The position numbers were made by a program, and so were the translations under genes. A DNA stretch of 64,000 bases. It comes from Streptomyces sp. ISL-98. Lineage in GTDB: Bacteria > Actinomycetota > Actinomycetes > Streptomycetales > Streptomycetaceae. How positions within the stretch are numbered: the stretch's first letter is position 1; each line of letters begins with the position of its first letter. The stretch spans positions 124,001 to 188,000 of the forward strand of contig NZ_JAGGPB010000001.1 in NCBI RefSeq assembly GCF_018614055.1, given 5' to 3'. Positions 54,139 to 64,000 of this stretch are shown here, in pieces. The notes beneath the pieces are model-generated. The model was not told where the DNA came from. It searched no databases and saw only the letters and a program-made list of their open reading frames with translations.

Positions 54139-55133
54139 TCGCGCCCCATGTCCCGGTGGACGATGACGGTCTCGACGCCTTCGGAGGAGAGGCGGGCGGC
54201 CAGCTTCTCCGACATGGCCACGCTGCGGTGCTTGCCGCCCGTACAGCCGACGGCGATGGTCACGTAACGCTTGCCCTCGCGGCGGTAGCCGGACGCGATG
54301 AGCTGGAGCAGCTCGGTGTACTGGTCGAGGAACTCCTTGGCACCCGGCTGGTTGAAGACGTACCCGGAGACCTCTTCGTTGAGGCCGGTGAAGGGGCGCA
54401 GCTCCGGGACCCAGTGGGGGTTGGGCAGGAAGCGGCAGTCGACGACGAGGTCGGCGTCGACGGGCAGGCCGTACTTGTAGCCGAACGACATGACGGTGGC
54501 GCGCAGCTGCGGCTCGTCGTCGCCCGCGAACTGGGCGTCCATCTTGGCGCGCAGCTCGTGGACGTTGAGGCTGGAGGTGTCGATGACCAGGTCGGCGTCG
54601 CCGCGCAGCTCGCGCAGCAGGTCGCGTTCGGCCGCGATGCCGTCGGTGATCCGGCCGTCGCCCTGGAGCGGGTGGGGTCGGCGTACGGATTCGAAACGGC
54701 GTACCAGGGCGTCGTCCGAGGACTCCAGGAAGACGATGCGCCGGGTGACCTCCTTGGCGTCCAGGTCGGCCAGGGACTCGCGGAGGTTGTCGAAGAACCG
54801 TCTGCCGCGTACGTCCACGACCACGGCGATACGGGCGACATTGCCCTGCGAGCGGGCTCCGAGCTCCACCATGGTGGGGATCAGGGCGGGCGGCAGGTTG
54901 TCGACGACGAACCAGCCGAGGTCCTCCAGGCACTTGGCGGCGGTACTGCGGCCCGCTCCCGACATGCCGGAGATGATCACCAGCTCGGGGATGGCCGGCT
55001 CGGTCGCCTCACCGTTGTGGCCGGTCTCACCGTTGTGGGCGGTGTCACCGGTTTGGCCGGTGTCACCGATCTCTCGGGGCTCCCCGGTCGTGCCCGTACT
55101 CACGTGTGCTCCGTCTCCGTCGTGCTCAGTCAT
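54135..55133 (-). CDS. rapZ: RNase adapter protein RapZ (YvcJ family nucleotide-binding)
   Basis: 332 aa, ATGA overlap with uvrC. The P-loop [14 protein letters not shown] is near residue 53 and Walker B-like [10 protein letters not shown] follows; the C-terminal domain has [17 protein letters not shown]. In E. coli RapZ controls glmS through GlmZ; the actinobacterial role is less clear. The N-terminal extension (~50 aa) contains 6-residue repeats ([18 protein letters not shown]) from a DNA tandem repeat at 55009-55062. Confidence 0.93.
   Translation of the reverse strand: MTEHDGDGAHVSTGTTGEPREIGDTGQTGDTAHNGETGHNGEATEPAIPELVIISGMSGAGRSTAAKCLEDLGWFVVDNLPPALIPTMVELGARSQGNVARIAVVVDVRGRRFFDNLRESLADLDAKEVTRRIVFLESSDDALVRRFESVRRPHPLQGDGRITDGIAAERDLLRELRGDADLVIDTSSLNVHELRAKMDAQFAGDDEPQLRATVMSFGYKYGLPVDADLVVDCRFLPNPHWVPELRPFTGLNEEVSGYVFNQPGAKEFLDQYTELLQLIASGYRREGKRYVTIAVGCTGGKHRSVAMSEKLAARLSSEGVETVIVHRDMGRE
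55009..55062. repeat. 18-bp tandem repeat, three copies, in rapZ
   Basis: Units TCACCGTTGTGGCCGGTC, TCACCGTTGTGGGCGGTG and TCACCGGTTTGGCCGGTG are adjacent, with a partial fourth (TCACCG). They keep the frame and give hexapeptide repeats in the disordered RapZ N-terminus. Confidence 0.8.
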
Positions 55134-57175
55134 TCCTGCTGCCCCCGTTCCGGCGGGGAGGCCGCGGGTGCGGCTCCCGCGGTTCCCGCAGCTTCCTCGT
55201 CGTTTTCAATGATCTCTCCTGTCGCCGTGTTCACGGCGGGTGCGGCCGGTGCCGCCTGTGCGAGGGCCGCGGCGACGGTCTCGGCCGTCTTGCGGCCTAT
55301 CCCCGGTACCTCGCAGATCTGGTCGATTGTCGCGGATCGCAGCTTTTTCACCGAACCGAAGTGCTTGACCAGGGCCTGCTTGCGTGTCTCGCCGAGGCCG
55401 GGGACCTCGTCGAGCGGACCGGCCCTGAAGCGCTTGGCGCGCTTGGTGCGCTGGTAGCGGATGGCGAAGTCGTGGGCCGTGTCGCGGACGCGCTGCAGGA
55501 GGTAGAGGCCCTCGCTGCTGCGGGGCAGGACCACCGGGTCGTCGTCGCCGGGCAGCCAGACCTCTTCGAGGCGCTTGGCGAGGCCGCAGACGGCGATGTC
55601 GTCGATGCCGAGCTCGTCGAGGGCGCGCTGGGCGGCGGCCACCTGGGGCTGTCCGCCGTCGACGACGACGAGCTGGGGCGGGTACGCGAAACGCTTCGGC
55701 CTGCCGTCGTCCTCCACCTGCGGCTCGGCAGGCACCTCCGTGGCCCCGTTCGCCTCGATCCACTCCCCCGTCCTCTCCTTCTCCTGGAGATAGCGCTTGA
55801 AGCGGCGGGACAGCACTTCGTGCATGGACCGGACGTCGTCCTGGCCCTCGAAGCCCTTGATCTGGAAGCGGCGGTACTCGCTCTTGCGGGCCAGCCCGTC
55901 CTCGAAGACGACCATGGACGCCACCACGTCGTCGCCCTGGAGGTGGGAGATGTCGAAGCACTCGATGCGCAGGGGGGCGGAGTCCAGGTCGAGAGCCTGC
56001 GCGATCTCCTCCAGGGCGCGGGAGCGGGTGGTCAGGTCGGACGCGCGCTTGGTCTTGTGCAGGACAAGGGCCTGCTGTGCGTTGCGCTGGACCGTCGCCA
56101 TCAGGTCCTTCTTGTCGCCGCGCTGCGGGATGCGCAGCGACACGTTCGAGCCGCGACGGTCGGCGAGCCACTGGGACACCGCGGTGCTGTCCTCGGGGAG
56201 GGCCGGTACGAGGACCTCCTTGGGGACGGCGTCGCCCTGCTCGTCGCCGTACAGCTGCTGGAGCGCGTGCTCGACGAGGCCCGCCGTGTCGACGGCCTCG
56301 ACCTTGTCGGTGACCCAGCCGCGCTGGCCGCGCACCCGCCCGCCGCGTACGTGGAAGATCTGGACGGCGGCTTCCAGCTCGTCCTCGGCGACCGCGACCA
56401 GGTCGGCGTCGGTGGCGTCGTTGAAGACCACCGTGTTCTTCTCCAGGGCGCGGCGCAGGGCCCCTATGTCGTCGCGCAGGCGGGCCGCCTTCTCGTACTC
56501 CATCTCCTCGGCGGCCTCGTGCATCTGCTGCTCGATGCGCTTGAGGTACGTACCGGTGCGGCCGGCCATGAAGTCGCAGAATTCCTCTGCCAGTTCGCGG
56601 TGCTCCTCGGGGGTGACACGGCCGACGCAGGGCGCGCAGCACTTGCCGATGTAGCCGAGGAGGCAGGGGCGCCCGGTCCTGGCGGCGTTCTTGAAGACAC
56701 CGGCGGAGCAGGTGCGTACGGGGAAGACACGGAGCATCAGGTCGACGGTCTCGCGGATGGCCCAGGCGTGTCCGTACGGACCGAAGTAGCGCACGCCTTT
56801 CTTCTTGGGGCCGCGCATGACCTGGACCCTCGGGAACTCCTCGTTGAGGGTCACGGCGAGGGACGGATAGCTCTTGTCGTCGCGGTACTTGACGTTGAAG
56901 CGGGGGTCGAACTCCTTGATCCAGGAGTACTCCAGCTGGAGCGCCTCCACCTCGGTGGAGACGACCGTCCACTCGACGGACGCGGCGGTCGTCACCATGC
57001 TCCGGGTGCGCGGGTGGAGATTGGCCAGGTCCTGGAAGTATGAGGAGAGGCGCGGGCGCAGGCTTTTGGCCTTCCCGACGTAGATCACCCGGCGGTGCTC
57101 GTCGCGGAATTTATAGACCCCCGGCGAGTCGGGGATCTGTCCCGGCTTGGGGCGGTAGCTGGAGGGGTCGGCCAT
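55130..57175 (-). CDS. uvrC: Excinuclease ABC subunit C
   Basis: 681 aa, start ATG 57175 ([10 protein letters not shown]). It makes the 3' and 5' incisions in nucleotide excision repair. The N-terminal GIY-YIG nuclease reads [25 protein letters not shown] (landmarks G-V-Y, Y-V-G-K-A). A UVR motif is at ~210-245, a central Cys-rich segment [13 protein letters not shown] lies before it, then the RNase H-like nuclease ([13 protein letters not shown]). HhH motifs end the protein ([23 protein letters not shown]). uvrA lies 4 kb away. Confidence 0.95.
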   Translation of the reverse strand: MADPSSYRPKPGQIPDSPGVYKFRDEHRRVIYVGKAKSLRPRLSSYFQDLANLHPRTRSMVTTAASVEWTVVSTEVEALQLEYSWIKEFDPRFNVKYRDDKSYPSLAVTLNEEFPRVQVMRGPKKKGVRYFGPYGHAWAIRETVDLMLRVFPVRTCSAGVFKNAARTGRPCLLGYIGKCCAPCVGRVTPEEHRELAEEFCDFMAGRTGTYLKRIEQQMHEAAEEMEYEKAARLRDDIGALRRALEKNTVVFNDATDADLVAVAEDELEAAVQIFHVRGGRVRGQRGWVTDKVEAVDTAGLVEHALQQLYGDEQGDAVPKEVLVPALPEDSTAVSQWLADRRGSNVSLRIPQRGDKKDLMATVQRNAQQALVLHKTKRASDLTTRSRALEEIAQALDLDSAPLRIECFDISHLQGDDVVASMVVFEDGLARKSEYRRFQIKGFEGQDDVRSMHEVLSRRFKRYLQEKERTGEWIEANGATEVPAEPQVEDDGRPKRFAYPPQLVVVDGGQPQVAAAQRALDELGIDDIAVCGLAKRLEEVWLPGDDDPVVLPRSSEGLYLLQRVRDTAHDFAIRYQRTKRAKRFRAGPLDEVPGLGETRKQALVKHFGSVKKLRSATIDQICEVPGIGRKTAETVAAALAQAAPAAPAVNTATGEIIENDEEAAGTAGAAPAASPPERGQQE

Positions 57176-57218
57176 GTCACACACCCTACTGGCGGGCAGT
57201 GACAGTGCGGGGTCGCCC

Positions 57219-57258
57219 GGGGGTGGGAGGTGTGTGCGTGGGCCTCCCTCCCACCCCC
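57219..57258. terminator. Hairpin after the 57265 gene
   Basis: A 12-bp perfect stem (GGGGGTGGGAGG / CCTCCCACCCCC) with a 16-nt loop. It lies 6 bp past the leftward stop and also upstream of uvrC, so it can insulate the uvrC operon. Confidence 0.7.
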
Positions 57259-57264
57259 TGGCCG

Positions 57265-58086
57265 CTACCCGCTCTGGGCTGTGCGGCGGCGTATCCGGAA
57301 CGCGGTCGTGATCAGGGCCAGGGCGGCGATGCCCCCGGCGCCTGCGGCCAGTGGGGCGACGAGCGACGGCTCGGGGGCGGCTGTGGCGGCAGCCTTTGTC
57401 GCGTAGCCGCCGGCCTTGCCCTTCTTCGCGTACGCCGAACCGGGGAGCTTGTCGCCGTACGCCTTCTCGACGCGGGCCTGGTAGGCGGCGAGCGTGGTGC
57501 CGTCGGCGCCCACGGCCCGTACCGCGTCCTCGTCCAGAGGCAGCACGCGCGCCTTGCGCTGCACGTACCAGGCGTCGGTCTGCGGCTCGTGGAAGACGGT
57601 GCCGCCGGGGAGCTTGCGGGCGCCCTGTGCGGCGTAGCGCGTCTCGTCGTCGCCGGTGGCGATGTTCACCACCTGCCAGGAGCTGTCGTTCTTGGGCACC
57701 ATCCACAGGGATGCCTTCTGGCCGTCGGACGAGACGGCCTTGCCCGCCAGGTACTCCAGCCGCGCGACCGGGGCGCCCTTGCGGCCCGCGACGAAATCGG
57801 GGGCGAGGGTGTAGACGGGCACGGTGCCGGCGTCGACGCGGGGGTCGGCCGCCGCCCTGGTGACCGCGCCCTCGCGGGCGAAGAAGCGGGCCAGGGTATC
57901 GAGGGTGGCGGGGGCCGCTGCCGCCTTGTGTGCGGCGGCGCGGTGCTCGGCAGAGGGGGCGGAGGGAACGGCGGGAGGGGTCGGGTTCTCGACGGCGGTG
58001 GCCTGTGGGGCGAGGCCGAGGAGGAGGGTGGTGGCGGCCGCGGCGACCATCGCCCGCGAGAGCGCCCGGGTGGCGTGTCCGGTCAT
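57265..58086 (-). CDS. Secreted, C-terminally membrane-anchored protein of unknown function
   Basis: 273 aa. A Sec signal ([17 protein letters not shown]) is followed by an Ala-rich linker. The central ~150 residues are a beta-rich domain ([50 protein letters not shown]; landmarks W-x-V-V-N-I). A C-terminal membrane helix ([21 protein letters not shown]) ends in [10 protein letters not shown]. There is no LPXTG sorting motif. It starts 5 bp after the papain-like protease gene, so the two are co-transcribed; it may be its substrate, anchor or regulator. No family recognised. Confidence 0.7.
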   Translation of the reverse strand: MTGHATRALSRAMVAAAATTLLLGLAPQATAVENPTPPAVPSAPSAEHRAAAHKAAAAPATLDTLARFFAREGAVTRAAADPRVDAGTVPVYTLAPDFVAGRKGAPVARLEYLAGKAVSSDGQKASLWMVPKNDSSWQVVNIATGDDETRYAAQGARKLPGGTVFHEPQTDAWYVQRKARVLPLDEDAVRAVGADGTTLAAYQARVEKAYGDKLPGSAYAKKGKAGGYATKAAATAAPEPSLVAPLAAGAGGIAALALITTAFRIRRRTAQSG

Positions 58087-58091
58087 CGCTG

Positions 58092-58721
58092 TCACGCCCC
58101 TATCCGGTAGAGCGAGTGGGTCCACGAGAAGGAGTTGTTGTTGACGTACCAGCTGTGGGAGGCCCAGTTGTAGCGGTCGCTCGTGGCCCATGGATCGCCC
58201 CAGTAGACCCAGCTGTTGGCGGTGTCGTAGCCGTAGATGACGTGCATGTGGCCGCCGCCGCTCTGCCACTGGATGCGGGTCTCTATGGGCCGGTCGGCGT
58301 TGACCTCGGTCTGCACGGTCGGGTAGCGGAGCCAGCCTGTGACGTACGAACCGGGGTTGATGCCCGCCCATGCGAGACCGTTCTGGACGTTCCCGAGGGT
58401 GGCCTGGTTGTTGGGGCATTCGGTGCCTTGCTGGCGGCCGAAGGCGGCGTTGCAGAACTGGTTCTGGCTGTAGTTCCTGCCGAACCAGGCGGCGATGGTG
58501 TTGCCGCCTGCCGCCCAGCACCAGTTGGTCTTCTGCTGGGCCTGCATGGTGATGTTCAGGCGCTTGGAGGCGAGCGTCACCGATGGGTTGTCGGTGGCGG
58601 TCGTGGTGGTCGGGGTGACGGTGGTGGTTGCGGCGGCGGCTGTCGCGGTTGTGGCGGGCACGCTGAGCAGGGCTGCGGCGATCCCGGCGGCGAGGGACAG
58701 CCGTCTCTTTCGGTTACGCAT
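58092..58721 (-). CDS. Secreted papain-like cysteine protease
   Basis: 209 aa. Sec signal ([21 protein letters not shown]), then a Thr-rich linker (~30-45). The catalytic domain has the active-site Cys68 in [19 protein letters not shown], His158 in [13 protein letters not shown] and Asp176 in YWGDPW, the Cys-His-Asp order of C39/AvrRpt2-like papain-fold enzymes. Two extra Cys (FCNAAFG, TECPNN) may form a disulfide. It is first in a two-gene operon with the anchored protein at 57265. The target is unknown. Confidence 0.85.
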   Translation of the reverse strand: MRNRKRRLSLAAGIAAALLSVPATTATAAAATTTVTPTTTTATDNPSVTLASKRLNITMQAQQKTNWCWAAGGNTIAAWFGRNYSQNQFCNAAFGRQQGTECPNNQATLGNVQNGLAWAGINPGSYVTGWLRYPTVQTEVNADRPIETRIQWQSGGGHMHVIYGYDTANSWVYWGDPWATSDRYNWASHSWYVNNNSFSWTHSLYRIGA

Positions 58722-58954
58722 CGCGTTCCTCCCGAAACGGGGGGTGGGGGGTGATTGGAGGAGCGCGTCCGGACGCTGTTGAAAGGAGCATCAAGTGTTG
58801 TCGGGGACTGGTCAACACGCTTGAATGCGGGGTGGCGCAGTGCTGTGAACGGTGTGGCCGCGGTGTGAACGCCCCCGCCCGCCCAACCTGGCCGAAAATC
58901 CCCGCAGGCGCACCGTCGCGCCGGCTCCTCGTGAACGTTCACTGGAGGAATCCG

Positions 58955-59953
58955 ATGCCGCAGATCCTGAAGCCGGGGACGGACACCGTGGGCAGTGCGG
59001 GCACCGCAGGCACTGCTGAGACCGCGGGCCGCCCTGCACAGGCCGATCTGGAGCAGGCGCTGCACACCGGCCCCTTCCACCTGGCCCTGCGCGCCGCCCT
59101 CGCGGTGCGCGGCCTGCCGCTGCAGCGTGTCCAGCACCACCTGGCGAGCCGTGGGATCAAGGTCGGTGTCACCAGCCTCAGTTACTGGCAGCAGGGCGCG
59201 CGCCGCCCGCAGCGCCCCGAGTCACTGCGGGCCGTACGCGCCCTGGAGGAGCTGCTGAAGCTGCCCGGCGATTCGCTGATCCGGCTGCTCGGCACAGAGG
59301 GCTCGCGCGCAGACGGGGAGCGCCCCACCGCGCGCTCGTACCGCACCCTTGTCGAGCCCTCCGACGCCCTGGAGCAGCTGCTCGCCGAGCTGGAGTCCCC
59401 GGCCGACGGCGGGCTCCACACCGTCGGCCACCATGAGCGCGTACGGATCGGAGCGGCGCGGGAGCTGCTGGGGCGCGAGTCGCAGCATGTCGTACGTTCC
59501 CACCGGGACGGCATCGACCGCTATCTGGCCATCCACCACGGGGATCCGGGGTGTGATCCGGGGCGGGTCGTCGTGCGGGCCGGGGAGAACTGCCGGACCG
59601 GGCGTGTGCGGTGGGACCAGGAGACGGGGGTTCTCGTGGCCGAGCTGCTCTTCGACGCCCGGCTGAGGGCCGGTGAGACGTACCTCTTCGGTTACGCCGT
59701 CGAGGACGGCACCGGCGGCCCCAGCAGCGAGTACGTCCGCGGCTTCAGTTACACCGGCGGCCAGTACGTACTCCAGGTCCGCTTCGACGAGCGGGCGCTG
59801 CCGGTGCGGTGCCGCCGCTTCACGCAGACCTCGGCGGGCGCAGCGCGCGGTGCCCGGAAGGACCTGACGCTGAGCGGACGGCACGGGACGGTGCACCTGG
59901 TCGAGCAGGGGGTGCGGGCCGGAATCCTCGGAATCGACTGGGACTGGGAGTGA
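58955..59953 (+). CDS. XRE-like DNA-binding protein with C-terminal beta domain
   Basis: 332 aa. CTGGAGGAATCCG precedes ATG 58955. After a disordered Gly/Thr-rich N-terminus, residues ~40-115 look like a helix-turn-helix (LRAALAVRGLPLQRVQHHLA, then SLSYWQQGARRPQRPESLRA; Trp-Gln-x-G-x-R-x-P is XRE-like). The C-terminal ~160 residues are strand-rich (GRVRWDQETGVLVAELLFDARLRAG, YVLQVRFDERALPVRC), a domain I do not recognise. It is divergent from the protease operon, so could regulate it; only position suggests this. Confidence 0.7.
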   Translation: MPQILKPGTDTVGSAGTAGTAETAGRPAQADLEQALHTGPFHLALRAALAVRGLPLQRVQHHLASRGIKVGVTSLSYWQQGARRPQRPESLRAVRALEELLKLPGDSLIRLLGTEGSRADGERPTARSYRTLVEPSDALEQLLAELESPADGGLHTVGHHERVRIGAARELLGRESQHVVRSHRDGIDRYLAIHHGDPGCDPGRVVVRAGENCRTGRVRWDQETGVLVAELLFDARLRAGETYLFGYAVEDGTGGPSSEYVRGFSYTGGQYVLQVRFDERALPVRCRRFTQTSAGAARGARKDLTLSGRHGTVHLVEQGVRAGILGIDWDWE

Positions 59954-59955
59954 CG

Positions 59956-60405
59956 TCAGGCCTTGGGACCGGCCTTCGAACCGCCCTCCGGGTTGGCGAC
60001 CAGCTTGCCGCCCTGGACCTTGACCGGGATGGCGGGCAGCGGCACGGTCGCCGGGCCCTGCAGCACCTCGCCGGTCGCCACATCGAAGAGGCTGCCGTGG
60101 CAGGGGCAGTTGCCCACGTCCTTCTCGATCTTGTCGAGGACGCAGCCCGCGTGCGTGCACTGCGCGCTGAACGCCTTGAACTCGCCCTTGGCCGGGCAGC
60201 TCACGAGGATGCGCTGCTCGCGGTAGAGCTTGGCGCCACCGACCGGAACCTCGTCCGCCGCGCCCAGGTCCACGGGCGTGCTCGGCAGCGGCTTGGCGTG
60301 GCCGAGCTTCGATTCGGTGGAGCAGGCCGCCACGCCCAGTCCGGCCGCGCCGGCGAGGACGACGCCCTTCAGCACGGTACGGCGGGGGGCTGGCTGGCCG
60401 GACAT
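59956..60405 (-). CDS. Tat/lipoprotein Rieske [2Fe-2S] protein
   Basis: 149 aa. The N-terminus has a twin-Arg signal (PRRTVLKG) and a lipobox-like GVAAC (Cys28). The Rieske ligands are Cys83/His85 in CTHAGC and Cys100/His103 in CPCHGS, with Cys88 and Cys102 positioned for the usual disulfide. Its size fits small periplasmic Rieske proteins of unknown partner, not the b6f/bc1 QcrA type, which is larger. Its stop is 3 bp from the convergent 58955 gene. Confidence 0.9.
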   Translation of the reverse strand: MSGQPAPRRTVLKGVVLAGAAGLGVAACSTESKLGHAKPLPSTPVDLGAADEVPVGGAKLYREQRILVSCPAKGEFKAFSAQCTHAGCVLDKIEKDVGNCPCHGSLFDVATGEVLQGPATVPLPAIPVKVQGGKLVANPEGGSKAGPKA

Positions 60406-60503
60406 GCGGTCTCCACTGGTCAGAGGGTTCGGTGACAGACCCGACGATACCGGCGGAGATCGGAGCCCCTCGCGCGGGCTGTCGTAATCGAACGGCGATG
60501 GGT

Positions 60504-60516
60504 TACGTTCTGGCCC
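60504..60516 (+). promoter_or_regulatory. Leaderless promoter -10 of the PfkB gene
   Basis: TACGTT (60504-60509), then 7 nt, then GTG 60517. There is no Shine-Dalgarno sequence. Identical geometry to 17762 and 19550. Confidence 0.55.
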
Positions 60517-61431
60517 GTGATCGTCGTCGCCGGAGAGTCCCTGATCGACCTGGTGCCGCAGGGGCAGGAGGCGGGCCCGCTGGCCCCGCTGCTGCCGCGC
60601 CTGGGCGGCGGACCGTACAACACCGCTGTCGCGCTGGGCCGGCTCGGCGCCCCTGCCGCGTTCTGCTCGCGCATCTCGACGGACGGCTTCGGCGAGGCTC
60701 TCGTCGACGGGCTGCGGACGGCCGGGGTGGACACCTCGCTCGTCCAGCGCGGTCCGGAGCCGACGACGCTGGCGTTGGCGACGCTGGGCGCGGACGGGTC
60801 GGCCGGATACGGCTTCTACGCGCAGGGCAGCGCGGACCGTCTCTTCGAGCTGCCGCCCGAACTTCCGTCGGAGGTACGCGCATTGGCGCTGGGCACGTGT
60901 TCTCTGGTGCTGGAGCCGGGGGCGAGTGCGTACGAGGCGCTGCTGCGGAGGGAGGCGGGGCGCGGGGTGTTCACCCTGCTCGACCCGAACATCAGGCCCG
61001 GCCTGATCCCGGACCCGGACGCCTACCGGGCCCGCTTCCGGAGCTGGCTGCCGTACGTCACGCTGCTGAAGCTGTCGGAGGACGACGCGGAGTGGCTCGG
61101 CGGGGCCGTGGAGGAGTGGCTGGCGGCCGGCCCTGCGGCGGCGGTGCTGACGCGGGGCGCGGGCGGGCTGGCGGTACGGACGCGGGCCGGGGTGAAGGCC
61201 GACGTCCCGGCGGTACGGGTGGCTGTCGCCGACACGATCGGCGCGGGCGACACGGTGAACGCAGCGCTGCTGCACCGGCTTTCGGGCCACGGTGCGCTGT
61301 CGGCGGACGCCCTGGATGCGCTGGGAGCGGGCGCCTGGGCCGACACGCTGGGCTACGCGGCGAAGGCGGCCGCGATCACCTGCTCGCGCCCGGGAGCCCA
61401 GCCACCGTACGCAGCGGAACTCACCCCCTGA
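60517..61431 (+). CDS. PfkB-family carbohydrate kinase
   Basis: 304 aa, GTG start. GESLIDLVP and GGGPYNTAVALGRLG (N-terminal sugar site), and ADTIGAGDTVNAALLH (anion hole and catalytic Asp in G-A-G-D) are diagnostic. It resembles fructokinase or 2-keto-3-deoxygluconate kinase; the exact sugar is not predictable. It lies alone, ending at an inverted-repeat element before uvrA. Confidence 0.9.
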   Translation: MIVVAGESLIDLVPQGQEAGPLAPLLPRLGGGPYNTAVALGRLGAPAAFCSRISTDGFGEALVDGLRTAGVDTSLVQRGPEPTTLALATLGADGSAGYGFYAQGSADRLFELPPELPSEVRALALGTCSLVLEPGASAYEALLRREAGRGVFTLLDPNIRPGLIPDPDAYRARFRSWLPYVTLLKLSEDDAEWLGGAVEEWLAAGPAAAVLTRGAGGLAVRTRAGVKADVPAVRVAVADTIGAGDTVNAALLHRLSGHGALSADALDALGAGAWADTLGYAAKAAAITCSRPGAQPPYAAELTP

Positions 61432-61437
61432 CGCACG

Positions 61438-61586
61438 CTGCGCGAAGCTTTTCCCCTACCCGCCCTTCCCGGCTGTGGCACCCCCAGAAGGGCGTCCGGG
61501 GCCTGCGGGCTTGCCACCCCCATTCGGCGGCAGCCGCAGAATGTCACAGCGGAAGGGGCGGGGCGGGGAACAAGCCCGCCGCAGGC
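61438..61586. repeat. Imperfect long inverted-repeat element, copy B
   Basis: The left arm 61438-61470 (GCTGCGCGAAGC, TTTTCCCCTACCCGCCCTTCC) opposes the right arm 61551-61586 (GGAAGGGGCGGGGCGGGG ... CCGCCGCAGGC). It shares GGCGGCAGCCGC-R-AATGTCACAGCGG with copy A at 40922. It fills most of the 223-bp gap between the convergent PfkB and uvrA genes; no gene seen. Confidence 0.6.
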
Positions 61587-61601
61587 GCCCAACGAACGCG
61601 A

Positions 61602-61629
61602 CCCCCCACCCAGGGTCGGGTGAGGGGCC
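61602..61629 (-). terminator. Possible terminator of uvrA
   Basis: CCCCCCACCC and GGGTGAGGGG form a 10-bp stem with one mismatch, about 25 bp past the uvrA stop. Confidence 0.5.
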
Positions 61630-61654
61630 GCAGCAACTACGTACCGGGTGAGGC

Positions 61655-64000
61655 TCAGCGGGAACGGGTCGCCTTCGCCGGGGCCTTCTTGACCGGCGCC
61701 TTCGCCGTCTTCCGCGAGGACGCCGACTTCGCCGCCACCGCCTTCTTGACCGCGACCTTCTTCGCCACCGCCGCCGCCTTCTTCACCGGCGTCGCGTCGC
61801 TCACCCGGTCGCCCAGGATGTCCCGGAGGAACTTGCCCGTATGGCTGGCCGGTACGCCCGCCACCTGCTCGGGCGTGCCCTCGGCGATGACGAGACCGCC
61901 GCCGTTGCCACCCTCCGGGCCCATGTCCACGACCCAGTCCGCCGTCTTGATGACGTCCAGGTTGTGCTCGATGACGATCACCGAGTTGCCCTTGTCGACC
62001 AGTCCGGACAGGACCGAGATGAGCTTCGAGATGTCCTCGAAGTGCAGACCCGTGGTGGGCTCGTCCAGGACGTACACCGTGCGCCCCGTGGACCGCTTCT
62101 GGAGCTCCGAGGCGAGCTTCACGCGCTGCGCCTCACCGCCCGACAGCGTCGGCGCGGACTGACCGAGCCGGACGTAACCGAGACCCACCTCGGTGAGCGT
62201 CCTCAGGTGACGGGCGATCGTCGGTACGGCCTCGAAGAAGGCCAGGGCCTCCTCGATCGGCATGTCCAGCACCTCGGCGATGGACTTGCCCTTGTAGTGG
62301 ACTTCCAGGGTTTCCCGGTTGTAGCGCGCCCCGTGGCAGACCTCGCACGGGACGTACACGTCCGGCAGGAAGTTCATCTCGATCTTGATGGTGCCGTCGC
62401 CCGAGCAGTTCTCGCAGCGGCCGCCCTTGACGTTGAAGGAGAAGCGGCCCGGCAGATAGCCGCGCACCTTCGCCTCCATCGTCTCCGCGAACAGCTTCCG
62501 CACGTTGTCGAAGACGCCGGTGTACGTCGCCGGGTTCGACCGGGGCGTGCGTCCGATCGGCGACTGGTCGACATGGACCACCTTGTCGACGAGGTCGTCG
62601 CCGTCCACCCTCGTGTGCCGCCCCGGCACCGTGCGGGCGCCGTTCAGTTCGCGCGCAAGGTGGGTGTAGAGAATGTCGTTGACCAGCGTCGACTTTCCGG
62701 ACCCGGAGACGCCGGTGACGGCCGTCAGGACGCCGAGCGGGAACGACACGTCGATGTCTTGCAGGTTGTTCTCGCGGGCGCCGTGGACGGTCAGCCGCCG
62801 CGTGGGGTCTATCGGGCGCCGGATGTCCGGCATGGCGATGGCCCGCTTGCCGACCAGGTACTGACCGGTGATCGACTCGTCGTTGTCCAGCAGCTCCTTG
62901 AGGGAACCGCTGTGCACGACCCTGCCGCCGTGCTCGCCCGCACCAGGGCCGATGTCGACGACCCAGTCGGCCACCTTGATGGTGTCCTCGTCGTGCTCGA
63001 CGACGATCAGGGTGTTGCCCATGTCGCGCAGCCGGACCAGCGTCTCGATGAGGCGGTGGTTGTCGCGCTGGTGCAGGCCGATGGACGGCTCGTCCAGGAC
63101 GTACAGCACGCCGACGAGGCCGGAGCCGATCTGGGTGGCGAGCCGGATGCGCTGCGCCTCGCCGCCGGACAGGGTGCCGGCCGCGCGGTTGAGCGACAGA
63201 TAGTCGAGGCCGACGTCGACGAGGAACCTCAGCCGCTCGTTGACCTCCTTGAGCACGCGCTCGGCGATCTTCTTGTCACGGGCGTTCAGCGTCAGCCGGC
63301 CCAGGAACTCGGCGCATTCGCTGATCGACATGGCGGCGACCTCGGCGATGGACTTCTCCATGACCGTGACCGCGAGGACCAGAGGCTTCAGGCGTGTGCC
63401 GCTGCAGGTCGGGCAGTGCACCTCGCGCATGTAGCCCTCGAAGCGCTCCCGGCTGGAGTCGCTCTCGGCCTCGGAGTGCCGGCGCTTGACGAACGGCACG
63501 GCGCCCTCGAAGGACGTGGTGTACGCCCGCTCGCGCCCGTACCTGTTCCGGTAGCGGACCTCGATCTGAGTCTTGTGGCCGTGCAGCAGGGCCTTCTTCG
63601 CGCGCTGCGGCAGGCCCGCCCACGGGATGTCCGTACGGAAGCCGAGGGCGTCGGCGAGGGCGCCGACCAGGCGTGCGAAGTAGTCCTTGGTATGCCCGTG
63701 GGACCACGGGTTGATCGCGCCCTCGTCGAGGGACTTCTCCTCGTCGGGGACGATCAGGTCCGGGTCCACCTCCATGCGCGTGCCGATGCCCGTGCAGTCC
63801 GGGCAGGCGCCGAAGGGCGAGTTGAAGGAGAAGGAGCGGGGCTCCAGCTCCTCGAACGACAGGTCGTCGTACGTGCAGTAGAGGTGCTCGGAGTACATCC
63901 GCTCACGCTCGGGGTCGTCGGCGGGGAGGTCGACGAAGTCGAGGATGACCATGCCACCGGCCAGCCCGAGGGCGGTCTCCACCGAGTCGGTGAGCCTGCG
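61655..64000 (-). CDS. uvrA: Excinuclease ABC subunit A, C-terminal ~780 residues (5' end outside window)
   Basis: The gene runs off the right edge, so about the first 200+ residues are missing. Visible: zinc module 1 [20 protein letters not shown] (C-x2-C), the signature [20 protein letters not shown], then Walker [16 protein letters not shown]. The second ATPase follows: Walker [15 protein letters not shown], zinc [29 protein letters not shown] (two C-x2-C), [13 protein letters not shown] and [14 protein letters not shown]. The last ~45 residues are a Lys/Ala/Pro tail ([28 protein letters not shown]) beyond the usual family end. It detects DNA damage in excision repair with UvrB and UvrC. 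Confidence 0.95.
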   Translation of the reverse strand, partial: RRLTDSVETALGLAGGMVILDFVDLPADDPERERMYSEHLYCTYDDLSFEELEPRSFSFNSPFGACPDCTGIGTRMEVDPDLIVPDEEKSLDEGAINPWSHGHTKDYFARLVGALADALGFRTDIPWAGLPQRAKKALLHGHKTQIEVRYRNRYGRERAYTTSFEGAVPFVKRRHSEAESDSSRERFEGYMREVHCPTCSGTRLKPLVLAVTVMEKSIAEVAAMSISECAEFLGRLTLNARDKKIAERVLKEVNERLRFLVDVGLDYLSLNRAAGTLSGGEAQRIRLATQIGSGLVGVLYVLDEPSIGLHQRDNHRLIETLVRLRDMGNTLIVVEHDEDTIKVADWVVDIGPGAGEHGGRVVHSGSLKELLDNDESITGQYLVGKRAIAMPDIRRPIDPTRRLTVHGARENNLQDIDVSFPLGVLTAVTGVSGSGKSTLVNDILYTHLARELNGARTVPGRHTRVDGDDLVDKVVHVDQSPIGRTPRSNPATYTGVFDNVRKLFAETMEAKVRGYLPGRFSFNVKGGRCENCSGDGTIKIEMNFLPDVYVPCEVCHGARYNRETLEVHYKGKSIAEVLDMPIEEALAFFEAVPTIARHLRTLTEVGLGYVRLGQSAPTLSGGEAQRVKLASELQKRSTGRTVYVLDEPTTGLHFEDISKLISVLSGLVDKGNSVIVIEHNLDVIKTADWVVDMGPEGGNGGGLVIAEGTPEQVAGVPASHTGKFLRDILGDRVSDATPVKKAAAVAKKVAVKKAVAAKSASSRKTAKAPVKKAPAKATRSR

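Overview
The window is high-GC actinobacterial chromosome, almost certainly Streptomyces. The evidence is frequent GTG starts, strong G/C third-position bias, the complete whiA-yvcK-rapZ-uvrC block, the sufRBD-CSU operon and the tkt-tal-zwf-opcA-pgl operon. Gene order matches, from memory, the S. coelicolor core region around SCO1909 to SCO1958. No tRNA, rRNA, CRISPR array, complete insertion sequence or prophage was seen. This is mostly core chromosome, with a few mobile or repetitive insertions.

Layout. 0-11 kb is a mixed regulatory and metabolic stretch: the tail of a phosphodiesterase-like gene; an antibiotic-biosynthesis-monooxygenase gene behind a SoxR-type promoter; two acetyltransferases; an SDR; dapA and dapD of the lysine pathway; an MFS transporter divergent from an unusual HxlR-peroxiredoxin fusion; an SMR efflux pump with its TetR regulator; and a membrane protein. 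11-17.7 kb is the Fe-S cluster assembly operon sufR-sufB-sufD-Rieske-sufC-sufS-sufU-DUF59, read leftward from a promoter carrying a SufR-like operator. 17.7-23.3 kb holds an ABC exporter pair and the heme A genes ctaA and ctaB, with a ~229 bp miniature inverted-repeat element next to ctaB. 23.6-30.2 kb is the pentose phosphate operon.

30-37 kb is an alpha-glucoside-type ABC importer (lipoprotein, two permeases) co-transcribed behind a GH13 alpha-glucosidase, plus an orphan solute-binding protein. 37-41 kb is a PadR-ABC-FtsX module. 41-45 kb has two PH-like membrane proteins and pgi. 45-49 kb has an RbpA-family RNA polymerase-binding protein, secG, tpiA, pgk and gap. 49-52 kb is a large secreted M14 carboxypeptidase. 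52-57 kb is uvrC-rapZ-yvcK-whiA. 57-64 kb carries a secreted papain-like protease with an anchored partner, an XRE-like regulator, a Rieske lipoprotein, a PfkB kinase and the 3' part of uvrA.

Genes work together in clear blocks: central carbon flux (tkt, tal, zwf, opcA, pgl, pgi, tpiA, pgk, gap), Fe-S cluster biogenesis, cytochrome aa3 heme biosynthesis, and growth/sporulation control (WhiA, YvcK, RapZ). The observations I rate highest are the HxlR-peroxiredoxin fusion facing a 25-bp operator-like palindrome, the SoxR-type promoter of the monooxygenase gene, the SufR-type operator next to a second perfect 18-bp palindrome, the MalF-type permease with an inserted extracytoplasmic domain, a possible leader peptide coupled to ctaB, and the dispersed palindromic elements, one of which is read in frame inside a gene.
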